In this document: positions 34,701-44,371 of the stretch, in pieces | Layout: each line of letters starts with the position of its first letter | Numbering within the stretch: the stretch's first letter is position 1 | Origin: Bolinopsis microptera | Taxonomy: Eukaryota > Ctenophora > Tentaculata > Lobata > Bolinopsidae | Assembly: GCF_026151205.1 (NCBI RefSeq) | Contig: NC_087072.1 | Coordinates: forward strand, 2,251,375 to 2,315,374 | Length of the DNA: 64,000 nt | Direction of reading: 5' to 3' | Notes under the pieces: generated by a model | What the model was told of the DNA's origin: nothing | The model's input: only the letters and a program-made list of their open reading frames with translations | Database searches by the model: none | Translations under genes and position numbers: made by a program

Positions 34701-36183
34701 TGAACAAGCAATTGTTGATGCTAAGGAGGCAGAGCTTGAAAAGTTTTGTACCAATAAAGTCTATGAGGAAGTTCCTGATAAAGGTCAGAAAACGATTGGT
34801 GTGAGGTGGGTAATCACAAAGAAGATAAAGAATACCACGAATGTGTACAAGGCACGGTTAGTTGCTCTAGGCTATCAGGAGAAAAATCAAGCAATACGAT
34901 CAGATTCCCCAACATGCAGTAGGGACTCAATCAGATTGGCAATTACTCTTTTGCAAGCAGAGCATTGGAAACTGCAGCACATTGATGTACAGGCTGCTTT
35001 TCTACAGGGAAAAGATATCTCAAGAACAGTATACATTAAACCACCAAATGAAGCTAAGGTATCTGGAAAATTGTGGAAACTCCTCAAATGCATCTATGGC
35101 TTGGTCGATGGTCCAAGAATGTGGTATGTCGAACTAAGAGATACCCTAGTAGAGCTTGGTGTAACAGTGTCAGTGTACGATGAATCATTTTTCTTTTTAC
35201 AGAGAAATGATAAGCCGTGTGGGATCATAGTGATCCATGTTGATGATCTTATGTTTGGAGGACTGGAAATATTCATCAAAGAGGTCATTGGTGCCTTAAA
35301 AATGAAATACAAGCTCAGTATGGAAGTCGATACATCCTTTACGTACACTGGGCTCGATCTCAGTCAAAGTTACAGGGCAATCAAAATATCACAGCTGGGT
35401 TATGTAAATCAAGTGAGCAGAATCAAAATCGACCAGAACAAAGTAAAACTGAATGCATGTCCAATCAATGAGGCAGAAAGAAGTCAGTTGCGATCAGTAG
35501 CAGGACAGCTGCTCTGGGCAGCAACACAGTCACGACCAGATATTGCGTATGGCACATGCATTGCATCCAACTCCTATGCTTCGGGAACGATCAAAGATCT
35601 GAAACTGGTGAACAAGACAATTGTGTTTATGCAGAAAAACCCACTGTCAATCAGGTTTCCTTCACTTGACCTTCAACACACAACAATGGTTGTATTCAGT
35701 GATGCTTCCTTTGGTAACCTGGCTGATGGATCCTCACAAGGTGGGCATCTTGTATTGATGGTTGACCGATCTGGTCAGTGCTGTCCACTTACATGGCAGA
35801 GTAGAAAGATAAAGAAAGTATGTAAGAGCACATTAGCTGCTGAAAGTTGGGCATTAGTTGACGGCCTGGAGTCTGCAGAGCTGATTAAAGCGCAGTGGAA
35901 TGAAATTGTGAAAATAGATGTTCCTATAGTCTGTATAACGGATTGCAAGTCTCTCTTTGATGCTGTGAAAACAACAAACACCCTTGAAGACAAAGGGTTG
36001 AGGATTCCCATGGCTTGTCTAAGACAACGATTCAACAGAAATGAAGTACGTTATGTGTGGGTTCCAACAAATCTCCAGCTTGCAGACTGTTTGACAAAGG
36101 CTGGTGCATCTTCGTCTTTGTTGCGTGAGGTGTTAGAAAAAGGGACACTTCCTAGTGAACTGAGACAGTACTCTGTATTGTAA
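31747..36183 (+). CDS. Copia gag-pol polyprotein
   Basis: I take the ATG at 31747 (MTGEDK), just after the primer site. The upstream in-frame Met at 31696 lies inside the LTR. The protein has 1478 residues with no stop. In order it has: a UBN2-type gag with a CCHC knuckle (CFNCGKNGHYSREC, near 250); an aspartic protease (IDSGCTKSV, near 337); the integrase zinc site (H-x4-H...CQKCEVC); and the integrase core with catalytic acidic residues in AMDLK, ADNGGEF and GMVERHH (about 560, 615 and 651). A reverse transcriptase follows with DVQAAFLQG and IHVDDLMFGG near 1164. RNase H has FSDASF, AAES and TDCKS. IHVDDL replaces the usual YVDD box with a conservative change. It is probably translated as one frame and cut by its own protease. 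It may be active. Confidence 0.97.
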   Translation: MTGEDKVVERKAVGPQKAPPAYKEGQNYEDWRLDIDLWNTFTSYEKKRRATAFLLELSEGPVKNHVRSLGIDVLTADDGLDKVIKRLDSIIYQEDSSHMAYRAYCRFEKFERQEGMNLQAFISEFAKLYEDLRKHKMELPDAILAYRVLNSANLSSEKVDLALATVKEFTYAEMISTISKIFSVHVNRSGLDQVTGSCIKTEPEESCNFTSHGYRRSRGQDRGGPMRSRGTLRNQGNPYVRGKRPRSQINCFNCGKNGHYSRECTNQAAPNPNWRSEQGTSRNFLVQGQPAEMEVDDSLSRTYITLLTTVTDPESVLYQQNSEVNSLVFETLSCAVIDSGCTKSVVGENWVSQYIETLDDAEREIMMSSTSCQTPFTFGDGKSVVSNKLIKIPGRIGSKRILIEANVVKCDIPLLLSKPALKKVGAILNFLEDTLEFNGEKIPLLECKSGHYCVPICNKKRSLVDSSVKVFLTVTDETFGGNNKKLMAKKALKLHRQFAHAPMYKLKTLLKNAGFDSKLFLEVLEDVCQKCEVCQRYSKPKPRPVVGLPRGTVFNDCVAMDLKTVQGEVTFLHMIDCATRYSVALLVPNKRKETIVEAICSGWIAQFWPPRRFMADNGGEFSNAEYVEMCERFNIESQQSAAESPFSNGMVERHHQVLAESMIKTKQDSNCSWKTALSWALSAKNSLQMTGGYSPMQLVMGRNPSFPNVIDSKLPAMESSSSVCSETVENHLRAMRIAREGFIRAENSSKIMRALKSQVRTCNDVHLDPGEKIFYKRNNSDSWHGPGVVIGRDGQTFVVKHGFQIIKVHPCHIKPTYVPELEETGNLKDKSDPVSVKAPSESNDDELSDFEKNMTRTEERNQDENNSLPLAQAQITDEIDTPSSAPVSTASVNGNGNKNLPKTKTSVMYKPKYPEEGEEDVWEKAYILSRAGKAGGKYKNCLNIQLDGEEETHCVDWFELTEEWHEDTEEEQEHEVMFTSVTASCEQAIVDAKEAELEKFCTNKVYEEVPDKGQKTIGVRWVITKKIKNTTNVYKARLVALGYQEKNQAIRSDSPTCSRDSIRLAITLLQAEHWKLQHIDVQAAFLQGKDISRTVYIKPPNEAKVSGKLWKLLKCIYGLVDGPRMWYVELRDTLVELGVTVSVYDESFFFLQRNDKPCGIIVIHVDDLMFGGLEIFIKEVIGALKMKYKLSMEVDTSFTYTGLDLSQSYRAIKISQLGYVNQVSRIKIDQNKVKLNACPINEAERSQLRSVAGQLLWAATQSRPDIAYGTCIASNSYASGTIKDLKLVNKTIVFMQKNPLSIRFPSLDLQHTTMVVFSDASFGNLADGSSQGGHLVLMVDRSGQCCPLTWQSRKIKKVCKSTLAAESWALVDGLESAELIKAQWNEIVKIDVPIVCITDCKSLFDAVKTTNTLEDKGLRIPMACLRQRFNRNEVRYVWVPTNLQLADCLTKAGASSSLLREVLEKGTLPSELRQYSVL

Positions 36184-36429
36184 GCTCAGTAATTGATGTA
36201 ATGTGTAATGAACGTTAGAATTGAACTATTAAACTGTAATGTATAATGAAAGTTAGAACTGAACTTTTAAAATAAAAAGTGTGAATGAATGAGAATGAAT
36301 TATTTGATATAATTCTATTGTTTTGATTGAATTGACCCACGGCAGAATCTGTGTTTTAAAGGTAGCCCAGTTTGATACTTGGGTATGTTGTTTTTAGGGA
36401 TTTTTAATATTTAAACATTTTTAATATTT

Positions 36430-36449
36430 GAGAGAAAGTTTAGGGAGAT
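36430..36449 (+). promoter_or_regulatory. Polypurine tract
   Basis: A purine-rich stretch, GAGAGAAAGTTTAGGGAGAT, lies directly before the 3' LTR, where plus-strand priming would begin. It is broken by a short T run. Confidence 0.6.
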
Positions 36450-36632
36450 TGTGAACTTGATATTCTCCTATTATATTTTATATGTTTGTATCTATATTTG
36501 AATGTGAGTTAACTCCCTATATTTCAGGAGTATGTTATATATATGATGTCTCTGTTAGCCGTGGGGTCTTTGTATATCTATTGACTTCTTTCCTGACTTA
36601 TCAACGTGTGTCATTGCTTCTCTGATTTAACA
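36450..36632 (+). repeat. 3' LTR of the copia element
   Basis: It is identical to the 5' LTR except for G at 36624, where the other has A at 31714. It is followed by the second AGTAT at 36633-36637. Confidence 0.95.
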
Positions 36633-36637
36633 AGTAT

Positions 36638-36945
36638 AAGAGCCTACTTTCATTTTTTCCACCTTGAACCCAGAGGAAAATGACTCAGGTAGAAAGTTGT
36701 TCATCTGGGAGTCATGTAGGAGTAGAACCTTTTTTGGTTTTCGCGTTTGTCTACTAGGGCTGTGGGTTGGGTGGTTCTGGTTTTGAGGATGAGGTGATGG
36801 CTTTTTTCTGGATGGGGTGGTGCGGTCATTAAGCTGGAGAGACTGTAGGCAGGCCTTAGAGTCATCTACTTTGTTCTTGATTGCAGTGACATCTGCTTCG
36901 AAGGCTTTAAGGGAGGTAGCAGTTTCATGTTGTTTTTCGTTTGCT
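36638..36945 (-). pseudogene. LINE-C ORF1, N-terminal piece
   Basis: On the minus strand this frame reads a predicted coiled-coil stretch (KQHETATSLKAFEADVTAIK), a basic proline-rich linker and block I of an SGNH fold (VLLLHDSQMNNF, with HDS in place of the usual GDS). It runs in frame into the other ORF1 piece when the copia element and one AGTAT copy are left out, so the copia entered an open ORF1. The 5' end is truncated. Confidence 0.75.
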
Positions 36946-37561
36946 ATAATTCAATATCAAATTAAGTTTTAGAAAAAAACAAAAATGTAAATTGATTTTA
37001 CTAAATTACTTGGGAACTCGTATTTACTATATTTCTGGCTATGAGCCGTCTTAAAGTTCCTTGAAACATATAAATTCTCAATGGTAACTTCCTTTCTAAT
37101 TGTTTACACATTAGACTATTACTGGTCTTTAGGGGCCGTCTTTCCTAATCACTTTTCGCTTCTATACTAGAATGTAATCCCTCCTTTTTTGATGCTCTTG
37201 TCATCCTGAGCTGACTATTATGGTCCTCATGTAGCCTGCGACAAGAATCTATACATTTGCTTCACCACATCCCTAAACTTTCTCCTCGATCTGTACCATC
37301 GTCTCTAAGCATTCTTCAAACATAATGACTCTTCTGGTACTAATTTACCTTCACTGACTTGTTTATTACAATCCCATGCTCGTGTCTCAACCTCTTCACT
37401 GGTAGGCCTTCACTCCTACATGGCCGTAACAGAGTTTTCACTGATCCCATGAAGACCTTTTTTTTCGGCCTCCCTGAGATGTTTTCATTCACTCTGTCTC
37501 AGCGATTGAAGCGGCATGAAGTATTGACTAAGTAGTAAGCTTATTAGACATTTTCATGATA
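36946..37561. other. Noncoding stretch, nothing recognised
   Basis: No open frame, repeat or RNA gene that I can support is present between the truncated LINE-C and the small DNA-transposon remnants. Confidence 0.45.
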
Positions 37562-37641
37562 AAGTAAAACCTCTTTACCAGGCCTCTAGGGGAAAACGAT
37601 AAATGCTAGTATCAAGATAACCAAATAAAGAGACTTTCACA
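37562..37641. mobile_element. Possible Tigger/pogo-like MITE remnant
   Basis: GTAAAACCTCTTTACC at the left is inverted, imperfectly, as AATAAAGAGACTTTCAC at the right. Ends with AAACCTCTTT are known in the pogo/Tigger family. It is short and decayed. Confidence 0.3.
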
Positions 37642-37642
37642 T

Positions 37643-37903
37643 CAGTGGCGTAACATTGCCTGTCGCCCCCCCTCCTTGCTGAAAAAGTGCCCCTGTTGAC
37701 AACAAATTATGTGATTTTAGAATATCGCCAGTAAAATCTCTAAAAAAGTGTGTTTCTAAAGCAAAATGCACAGTTTTGCTAGTACACCAGTCACCAGTTA
37801 AGTAAAACAATTTTTTTTAGTAAAACAAAGTTAGTTAAGTTTTTCAAATTGTCCCACATTCAAACGCACAGCGAGATCGGCGGGGCCCTCCATTACGCCA
37901 CTA
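37643..37903. mobile_element. hAT-like MITE
   Basis: Terminal inverted repeats CAGTGGCGTAA (37643-37653) and TTACGCCACTA (37893-37903) enclose 261 bases rich in C/G runs near both ends. This terminus occurs widely in non-autonomous hAT elements. The flanking eight bases (TTTCACAT and GTTTGCAT) agree at only five positions, so it is an old copy or the boundaries are off. Confidence 0.6.
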
Positions 37904-37984
37904 GTTTGCATGTGTCTTATTGTGATATAGAACCATGAGAATATTCTTTTGTGTTGCAAAATGTTATAATTCAATTCATAAGTT

Positions 37985-38575
37985 AATAGTTTAAGGTATA
38001 CTGAAGTCACCCTGTATATTAAGGGGTACCAGTAACATCAATCTTTAGTCACAATCATCCTGGCGCCAGTAGGTTACTTTGGACCCTGTACTATTGCTGT
38101 GACGGCACAAGTTGACGTTCCGTCTAACAAATTTAGTAGTAAATTCGTTAAAGTTAAATAATTCAAACTCTTTCTTATCCTCTAAATACTGATGATTGAT
38201 GATACGTCTAGCTGTAATCTTGAATTCCATGATGCAATTCCTCTAAATTTAGTACCAAACTCCATCCATATAGATATCAAACTAAACCAATTAAGTTTGT
38301 AGTTTCATTATCCAAACAAAAATAATATTTAAGTGTTAAACATAATATTCAATATAAAAACAGAGCAGAGGGCCACATCCTATAATGAAGGTATACAAGC
38401 CACACTATATGATTGGGGACTCCAGTAACATCCATCATGGGTCACAATTGTTCTTGACTCTTACCCAAAAAGATATAATTAGGCTAACTGCGCAATTCTA
38501 CGTTCGCTCAAAATTCAAATTTATTTAATTGGTTAAATAGTTCGATGATCAATGATCTGTCTAGCATATTATATT
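37985..38575 (-). repeat. Two diverged copies of a segment with a short reading frame
   Basis: About 37985-38235 and 38385-38575 share a pattern from GGTATAC through CCAGTAACATC, GTCACAAT and a final GCTAGAC (minus strand). In the first copy the minus strand encodes a 61-residue frame from 38230 (MEFKITARRIINHQ, ending VTYWRQDDCD). In the second copy this frame is broken by stops. It could be the C-terminal end of a transposon protein or a duplicated exon. I do not recognise the family. Confidence 0.45.
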
Positions 38576-38932
38576 ACTATTATCATGATTATAATGCTGA
38601 TTATAATGCTACAATAAAAAGTTTGGTGATTTTTTAAAATTCTCCAAATTTTTGGAAAAAATTTCCTTTTCCCAAAAAGACAAAAGGAACTGTTTTCAAA
38701 GTCTTTCTGAAAACTACTTTCCCCTCATTACAAGCGATTTTTCAAGCGATTTTATGAGCGATTTTTACAATTTATGTTTGAAGGAATGTGAAAAACTTAT
38801 TGATTAAAAGTGTTTAGCAATACATTGAACAATATTGTCGCCATGATGCAACTAATTATGTAACTAATTATGTAACTAAGCTTCTAACGATTCTAAGGTA
38901 TATCTCATGTTCTATCATTGAGCAGAGGAGTG

Positions 38933-39032
38933 ATGCACTATGGTTACTCAGTTGACAATCATTCCTTGTCCGAGAGTTCTCTTCAGAATCTGGAGAAAGT
39001 CTATGAAAAGAACAAGATCAGACAGCTAAGAG
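38933..39032 (+). CDS. Candidate alternative first exon of the spectraplakin-like gene
   Basis: An open stretch starts at the ATG at 38933 (MHYGYSVDNHSLSESS) and ends at a GTAAAG donor at 39033. It has 100 bases, so it ends in phase 1, as do the three better-supported first exons, and would join the common exon at 60221 in frame. Charged residues at its end (LEKVYEKNKIRQLR) look protein-like. The intron would be 21 kb and would cross all the satellites. An AG acceptor-like site just upstream (GAGCAG, ending 38924) means it could instead be an internal exon of something else. Confidence 0.35.
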
Positions 39033-42000
39033 GTAAAGTTAAAATCTTCACTTCAAACTACCATCTCAAATTTCATGTCTGTGGGATGCATTCTTCGTTC
39101 TGAAGAACGTTTAATGCTAAACTGCTGGTTTATTTTAAAGCTGCTGCAATTGAGCCTGCAAAAATGTGGTCTTTAGTGTAATATGACAACCGTACAAGCA
39201 AGTTTAAATACATAATATGTCGTTCACTTGACAACATATAATATATAAATATGTAATATATGTTTTATCATGTAAACGTGGATTTGTAAATCAAGTTTTT
39301 GTTTACTTCTTAAATTTAATAATTTCTTTGTTTACATGGTAGTTTTCATGGTTTTCCATTTACAAACAACGCCGTATTTCCGGTTTGCAAAACCTCAAAC
39401 ACTACATTTACACACAAACAGCCTGTACTACAGTGTGTTGAACTTCATTCTGTCGTTTCAAGTCCCCAGGGAATAGTAACACGTGCTCCAGTACGGCTTC
39501 AGAGTGACACTACAGTAGTAAGTACAAGTATAGTGAGTGTAAGGGTGAGGATGTGAGCCTGCTCTCCCTTTCAGAGCCTTATTAATACGTCCTCTTCACG
39601 TGTACACCACCTAATAGCCCTGGAGCTTGTACTGTGTACTCCTATTGTACCAGATTGCCAGGGCCCCAATATTGTATACCTCATATACCCATATCATTAT
39701 CATGTACTTAACAGTCAACACCCTGATTACGAGGGAGTGAACGTGTTTAAACTTACACAACCAGACATTTGCATACTGCAATAGAGACTAGACTGTAGGC
39801 ACGCGGCATAGCAGGGTAACCTTTATGTGGAAGCTATTCAAGTTTGTGTTCTTCTTACCATGTGTACATGAATGTGGTGAAATCATCAAGCACGGGGCAA
39901 GATGGCATGCCACAGGTCTCAGAAAATTATTCATTAAACCTTGTCATGCTTTAGCTACATTTCTAAGAATAGGTACTGAGTACTTGAGGTAAGTACAGAG
40001 GATTTCTCCGTATTTTAGATACATCTAAAATGTTAACCATCGGCTGAGCAACCGATTTACAAAACAGTAATCGATTTTGTAAACATCAGCCTCACTGTAC
40101 ATGGGATGGAGCCAATAAGGGCTTGTGTACTACTAACCTATGCTATAATGTTTCATTACTGATGGTAATTACTTATTACTGGCTACTGCGTATAACTATA
40201 AGGTATCGACTATCCGGTACAAAGAGCACTAAGGTTTAGGTTCATCGTCCCTTCTCTTCTCGTTTCTTACAGGATAATAGTTTCTGAATCCCAATCAGGA
40301 CTACTAGTCATCAGCTTATTCAGTGTAAAACTGAAGTATTGTATGAAGTATTATATAAAGGGACTTTACGACTAGGGACAGGGACCCCTACAAATGTATT
40401 GCCTACATAAAATGGGACTGAACAGTGCACGGGTTTATCGTAATTACTGTTTAAAGCCAAAATTGCAATTATACATGTTCAACTTAACCATGCTGACTTT
40501 AATATAATTTGTCAACGTCAAGTACTCAGCCTATGATAACTATCAGAACAATTTAATATCATAAACGGAAGGTATGGTAAAACGTTTTTACAGTATATTA
40601 TGGTAATATGATTATAATAATAATATGCATGTTAACTACTTGATGTCGTATATAGTGGTCAGATCACTTGGCGACTCTAGGTCTGCTAGCTGGTAAAAAT
40701 AATATTACAATAGGCTAGTTTACCGATTAATTATCAATAATTATCAATCACCTTGTCCTTTGAGGTCTTTGTGGCCTTTAGTAAATGGAAGGGACAATAA
40801 AACAGTTTATCACTATGTAATATGCTAGTTGACCCATAATAATTTGATAATAGACCATATTATAACAAAACCGCAGTTGTAAAATTGTGAGAGAATAAGT
40901 CATTGTAAAATGTAAGGTTCTGCCTCTCATTACACATATGGTTTTCCGTGCATGTTTAGGATTGATCTTCTCTATCATGTTATTATCATCATGTTTTTAT
41001 TCCATTGACATTAGCAAACCATTTTTTTCTTCACTTGACTAAACGAGTAGACAATGATTGTCAAAACAAGCTTCTAACTGATGAATGCTGGTACACTCTT
41101 CAATATTTCATGGGGATCATTCAACGATAATAATAAAATAATGAACCGTTGCACTTTGTTTTGTATATTCTGTTTTGTTTTGCTGTATTACTATTGGCTC
41201 CTTTACAAGACACAACAATATTATCCAGTGTAAAACTGAATAACATTGAAAAGTATCATATAAAGGGACTATTTGAATACGGACACCTACATATGTATCA
41301 TGGCCTACGTAAAAAGGGACTGAACGGGTATATTGTGTTTGAAAGGCAATTATGCAAATTGAATACGCTGTATAGACGCAATGGTAACGCCGTGACAGCG
41401 GCAATGAAACAAAAAGGACATTATGTACTTTTTCAGTTCCATTTTGCGGAAATACTAACTCGTTGCACAGTGATCGCATCTATTAAACAGTTTTACAATG
41501 TTTATTATTCACGAAAGTGCTATGATGAGAAATTCTATGTTAATTACTAGGCTCTCTCTCTCTCTCTCTTTTTGTGTAGCTGTAAACAAATAAGAGCCTC
41601 TTGTAAATGTGAAATGGTTCAAGACAATTGTTTAGTAAAAGACAGTGTTATCGTATCGACTGTTTAGCTGTTTGTAGGTTTTTGAACGCTTGAGACACTT
41701 ATCTCATTTAAATAATGAATCAACAAGCTGGGTTCTTTTGTTTTGTTCTCATCGTGTCCTGCCTTATAATAATACGAACATGTTAATTACAATATAAGTA
41801 CATGCAAACTTCAAGGATCCGACCTGCAGAGTGTAGAGCAATGATATTTAATGGCTGTAATCAAGTAACCGTGTTATGTAACTGTGGGATGATCCAAGAT
41901 AATTATTGAACTTTACAAAGATATCGCAGATATAGATCGTATCATCAGCTTATAAACTTTAAAGATATAGTATCAGTACAGTTTGTAGGGTATAAATGAG

Positions 42001-42455
42001 ACGCCCGATAATTGATGCTGATTGTTGCGCCGTTTACCAAACTAGACTGGATTAGAGTTCCATGTAGAACTTGCAGTGGAGTAGCACCTTCCACCACCCT
42101 CTCCGTTCATATGTGTCTCTTTGTTGCAACCTTTATAGTGCTTGTTCAATCTTTAAAATTTACAAGGTGTCAGTTCATGAAGAATTGCAATAACTGCTGA
42201 CTGATAAAGTAATGTAACCAGACCTCGCTCCTGTGCTCCTTCCTGTCCAGTAATTATTCTAAAAAATCATGTGTCATTGAGTCTCATTGAGTGATGTCAG
42301 AAGAAGCAGGTGTAATCTATCTTGCAGCGTTACCGCTGTGTTACTACCATCTAACAGTGCCCACTGCCCATCTGTAGTCTGTGACTACACAGGCTAAGTG
42401 ACTTAAAACTAATCCGAGTGTGGTTGAAATCCGTTTTACGGTTTCATTCATTCAT
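39033..42455. other. Noncoding stretch with a diverged dispersed repeat
   Basis: About 40319-40495 and 41226-41380 are related (CAGTGTAAAACTGAA, ATATAAAGGGACT, GGGACTGAAC in the same order). Overlapping frames on both strands at 41117-41550 lie in this repeat and are not supported as genes. A short (CT)n run is at about 41551-41569. Nothing else is recognised. Confidence 0.5.
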
Positions 42456-42852
42456 AAATTACACGGACATGGATACCAGGAGGAACCCCGGTCACCTCCT
42501 GATGGATACTAACGCTCACGGTTTGTTGTGAAAACATGCATAGTAACCTAGTAACCTAGTAACCTTGTAACCTAGTAACCTAGTAACCTAGTAAATTACA
42601 CGGACATGGATACTAACGCTCACGGTTTGTTGTGAAAACATGCATAGTAACCTAGTAACCTAGTAACCTTGTAACCTAGTAACCTAGTAACCTAGTAAAT
42701 TACACGGACATGGATACTAACGCTCACGGTTTGTTGTGAAAACATGCATAGTAACCTAGTAACCTAGTAACCTTGTAACCTAGTAACCTAGTAACCTAGT
42801 AAATTACACGGACATGGATACTAACGCTCACGGTTTGTTGTGAAAACATGCA
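42456..42852 (+). repeat. 104-bp tandem array with octamer subrepeats
   Basis: The landmark AACGCTCACGG recurs at 42511, 42615, 42719 and 42823, exactly 104 bases apart. Each unit has a unique part and a run of the octamer TAGTAACC with one TTGTAACC variant. The copies are nearly identical, so the array is young. Confidence 0.95.
42477..42501. mobile_element. 25-bp hAT-like micro-insertion with 8-bp duplication
   Basis: The first unit of the 104-bp array has 25 extra bases with ends CAGGAGG and CCTCCTG. They are flanked by ATGGATAC at 42469-42476 and 42502-42509. The other units have one ATGGATAC at the same place. The eight-base duplication fits the hAT preference nTnnnnAn and the termini begin CA and end TG. 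Confidence 0.6.
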
Positions 42853-43253
42853 AATACTAGAGGGGCGAGTTACGTTGCGTGTCTGATTTCACATTTAACA
42901 CAGGGTTAACTAATGCGATAGCAGCAGTTACCAATTATCAAATTAACCTTAAGGATCACAGGGGCGTGATTAATTAGTACAGTTAATCATTGTTTAAAAG
43001 CTGGAATCCTCCCTTTTATGCTAGATACGGGAACAGTTCCCTTCTTGTGGAGCATGTTACCAGTAGTCAGTCTGCAGAATACTTTGTAGATAGTCACTGT
43101 GCACGTGGAAATGATATTTGATTGGATGGTGTTAGCTTTCTGCAGATTCTCAGTAGTAAAACTATTATTACTCTGTACAATCGTGTCTATGCTCTATCCA
43201 AGCGATGCCAACTATTCTGCCAACTATTCTGTTTAGTGTCTGTATAAGGGTAT
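42853..43253. other. Spacer, nothing recognised
   Basis: This is unique AT-rich DNA between the two arrays. The last 20 bases (43234-43253) are the first copy of a linker that recurs inside the next array. Confidence 0.5.
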
Positions 43254-44371
43254 AATTACCTGTTATCTCTCTGAAATCCCAATAATTACCTGTTATCTCT
43301 CTGAAATCCCAATAATTACCTGTTATCTCTCTGAAATCCCAATAGTGTCTGTATAAGGGTATAATTACCTGTTATCTCTCTGAAATCCCAATAATTACCT
43401 GTTATCTCTCTGAAATCCCAATAATTACCTGTTATCTCTCTGAAATCCCAATAATTACCTGTTATCTCTCTGAAATCCCAATAATTACCTGTTATCTCTC
43501 TGAAATCCCAATAATTACCTGTTATCTCTCTGAAATCCCAATAATTACCTGTTATCTCTCTGAAATCCCAATAATTACCTGTTATCTCTCTGAAATCCCA
43601 ATAATTACCTGTTATCTCTCTGAAATCCCAATAATTACCTGTTATCTCTCTGAAATCCCAATAATTACCTGTTATCTCTCTGAAATCCCAATAATTACCT
43701 GTTATCTCTCTGAAATCCCAATAATTACCTGTTATCTCTCTGAAATCCCAATAATTACCTGTTATCTCTCTGAAATCCCAATAGTGTCTGTATAAGGGTA
43801 TACTTACCTGTTATCTCTCTGAAATCCCAATAATTACCTGTTATCTCTCTGAAATCCCAATAATTACCTGTTATCTCTCTGAAATCCCAATAATTACCTG
43901 TTATCTCTCTGAAATCCCAATAATTACCTGTTATCTCTCTGAAATCCCAATAATTACCTGTTATCTCTCTGAAATCCCAATAATTACCTGTTATCTCTCT
44001 GAAATCCCAATAATTACCTGTTATCTCTCTGAAATCCCGATAGTGTCTGTATAAGGGTATAATTACCTGTTATCTCTCTGAAATCCCAATAATTACCTGT
44101 TATCTCTCTGAAATCCCAATAATTACCTGTTATCTCTCTGAAATCCCAATAGTGTCTGTATAAAATTACCTGTAATTACCTGTTATCTCTCTGAAATCCC
44201 AATAATCACCTGTTATCTCTCTGAAATCCCAATGAAGGGTATAATTACCTGTTATCTCTCTGAAATCCCAATAATTACCTGTTATCTCTCTGAAATCCCA
44301 ATAATCACCTGTTATCTCTCTGAAATCCCAATGAAGGGTATAATTACCTGTTATCTCTCTGAAATCCCAAT
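43254..44371 (+). repeat. 30-bp satellite, 34 copies in blocks
   Basis: The unit begins AATTACCTGTTATCTC and ends GAAATCCCAAT, with a period of exactly 30. I count blocks of 3, 14, 8 and 3 copies separated by a linker of about 20 bases (AGTGTCTGTATAAGGGTAT), then six copies with short variants (GAAGGGTAT, AATCACC). Most copies are identical. Confidence 0.95.

Larger units (their letters stand above)
31540..36632 (+). mobile_element. Complete Ty1/copia LTR retrotransposon
   Basis: This 5,093-bp element has 183-bp LTRs, a tRNA primer site, one long gag-pol frame, a purine-rich tract and an AGTAT target duplication. The order protease, integrase, reverse transcriptase, RNase H defines Ty1/copia. 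The LTRs differ at one of 183 positions (A at 31714, G at 36624), so insertion was recent. It lies opposite in strand to the LINE-C ORF1 it interrupts. Confidence 0.97.
27400..36945 (-). mobile_element. LINE with SGNH-type ORF1 (LINE-C), split by a copia element
   Basis: This is a minus-strand non-LTR element. ORF1 is broken into two pieces (36945-36638 and 31534-31040) by the Ty1/copia insertion at 31540-36632. ORF2 follows at 30987-27608. The 5' end is truncated inside ORF1 at about 36945, where an in-frame TGA precedes the readable frame. The 3' UTR extends left of 27608. Its end near 27400 is my estimate, as no poly(A) tail or target duplication was found. Confidence 0.7.

Noticed and set aside
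41117-41550. Opposed frames of 120 and 133 residues
   Set aside because: They overlap on opposite strands within a diverged dispersed repeat. Neither has a recognisable domain.
43254-44371. Possible CRISPR array (30-bp repeats)
   Set aside because: The repeats are directly adjacent with no unique spacers, and the genome is eukaryotic.
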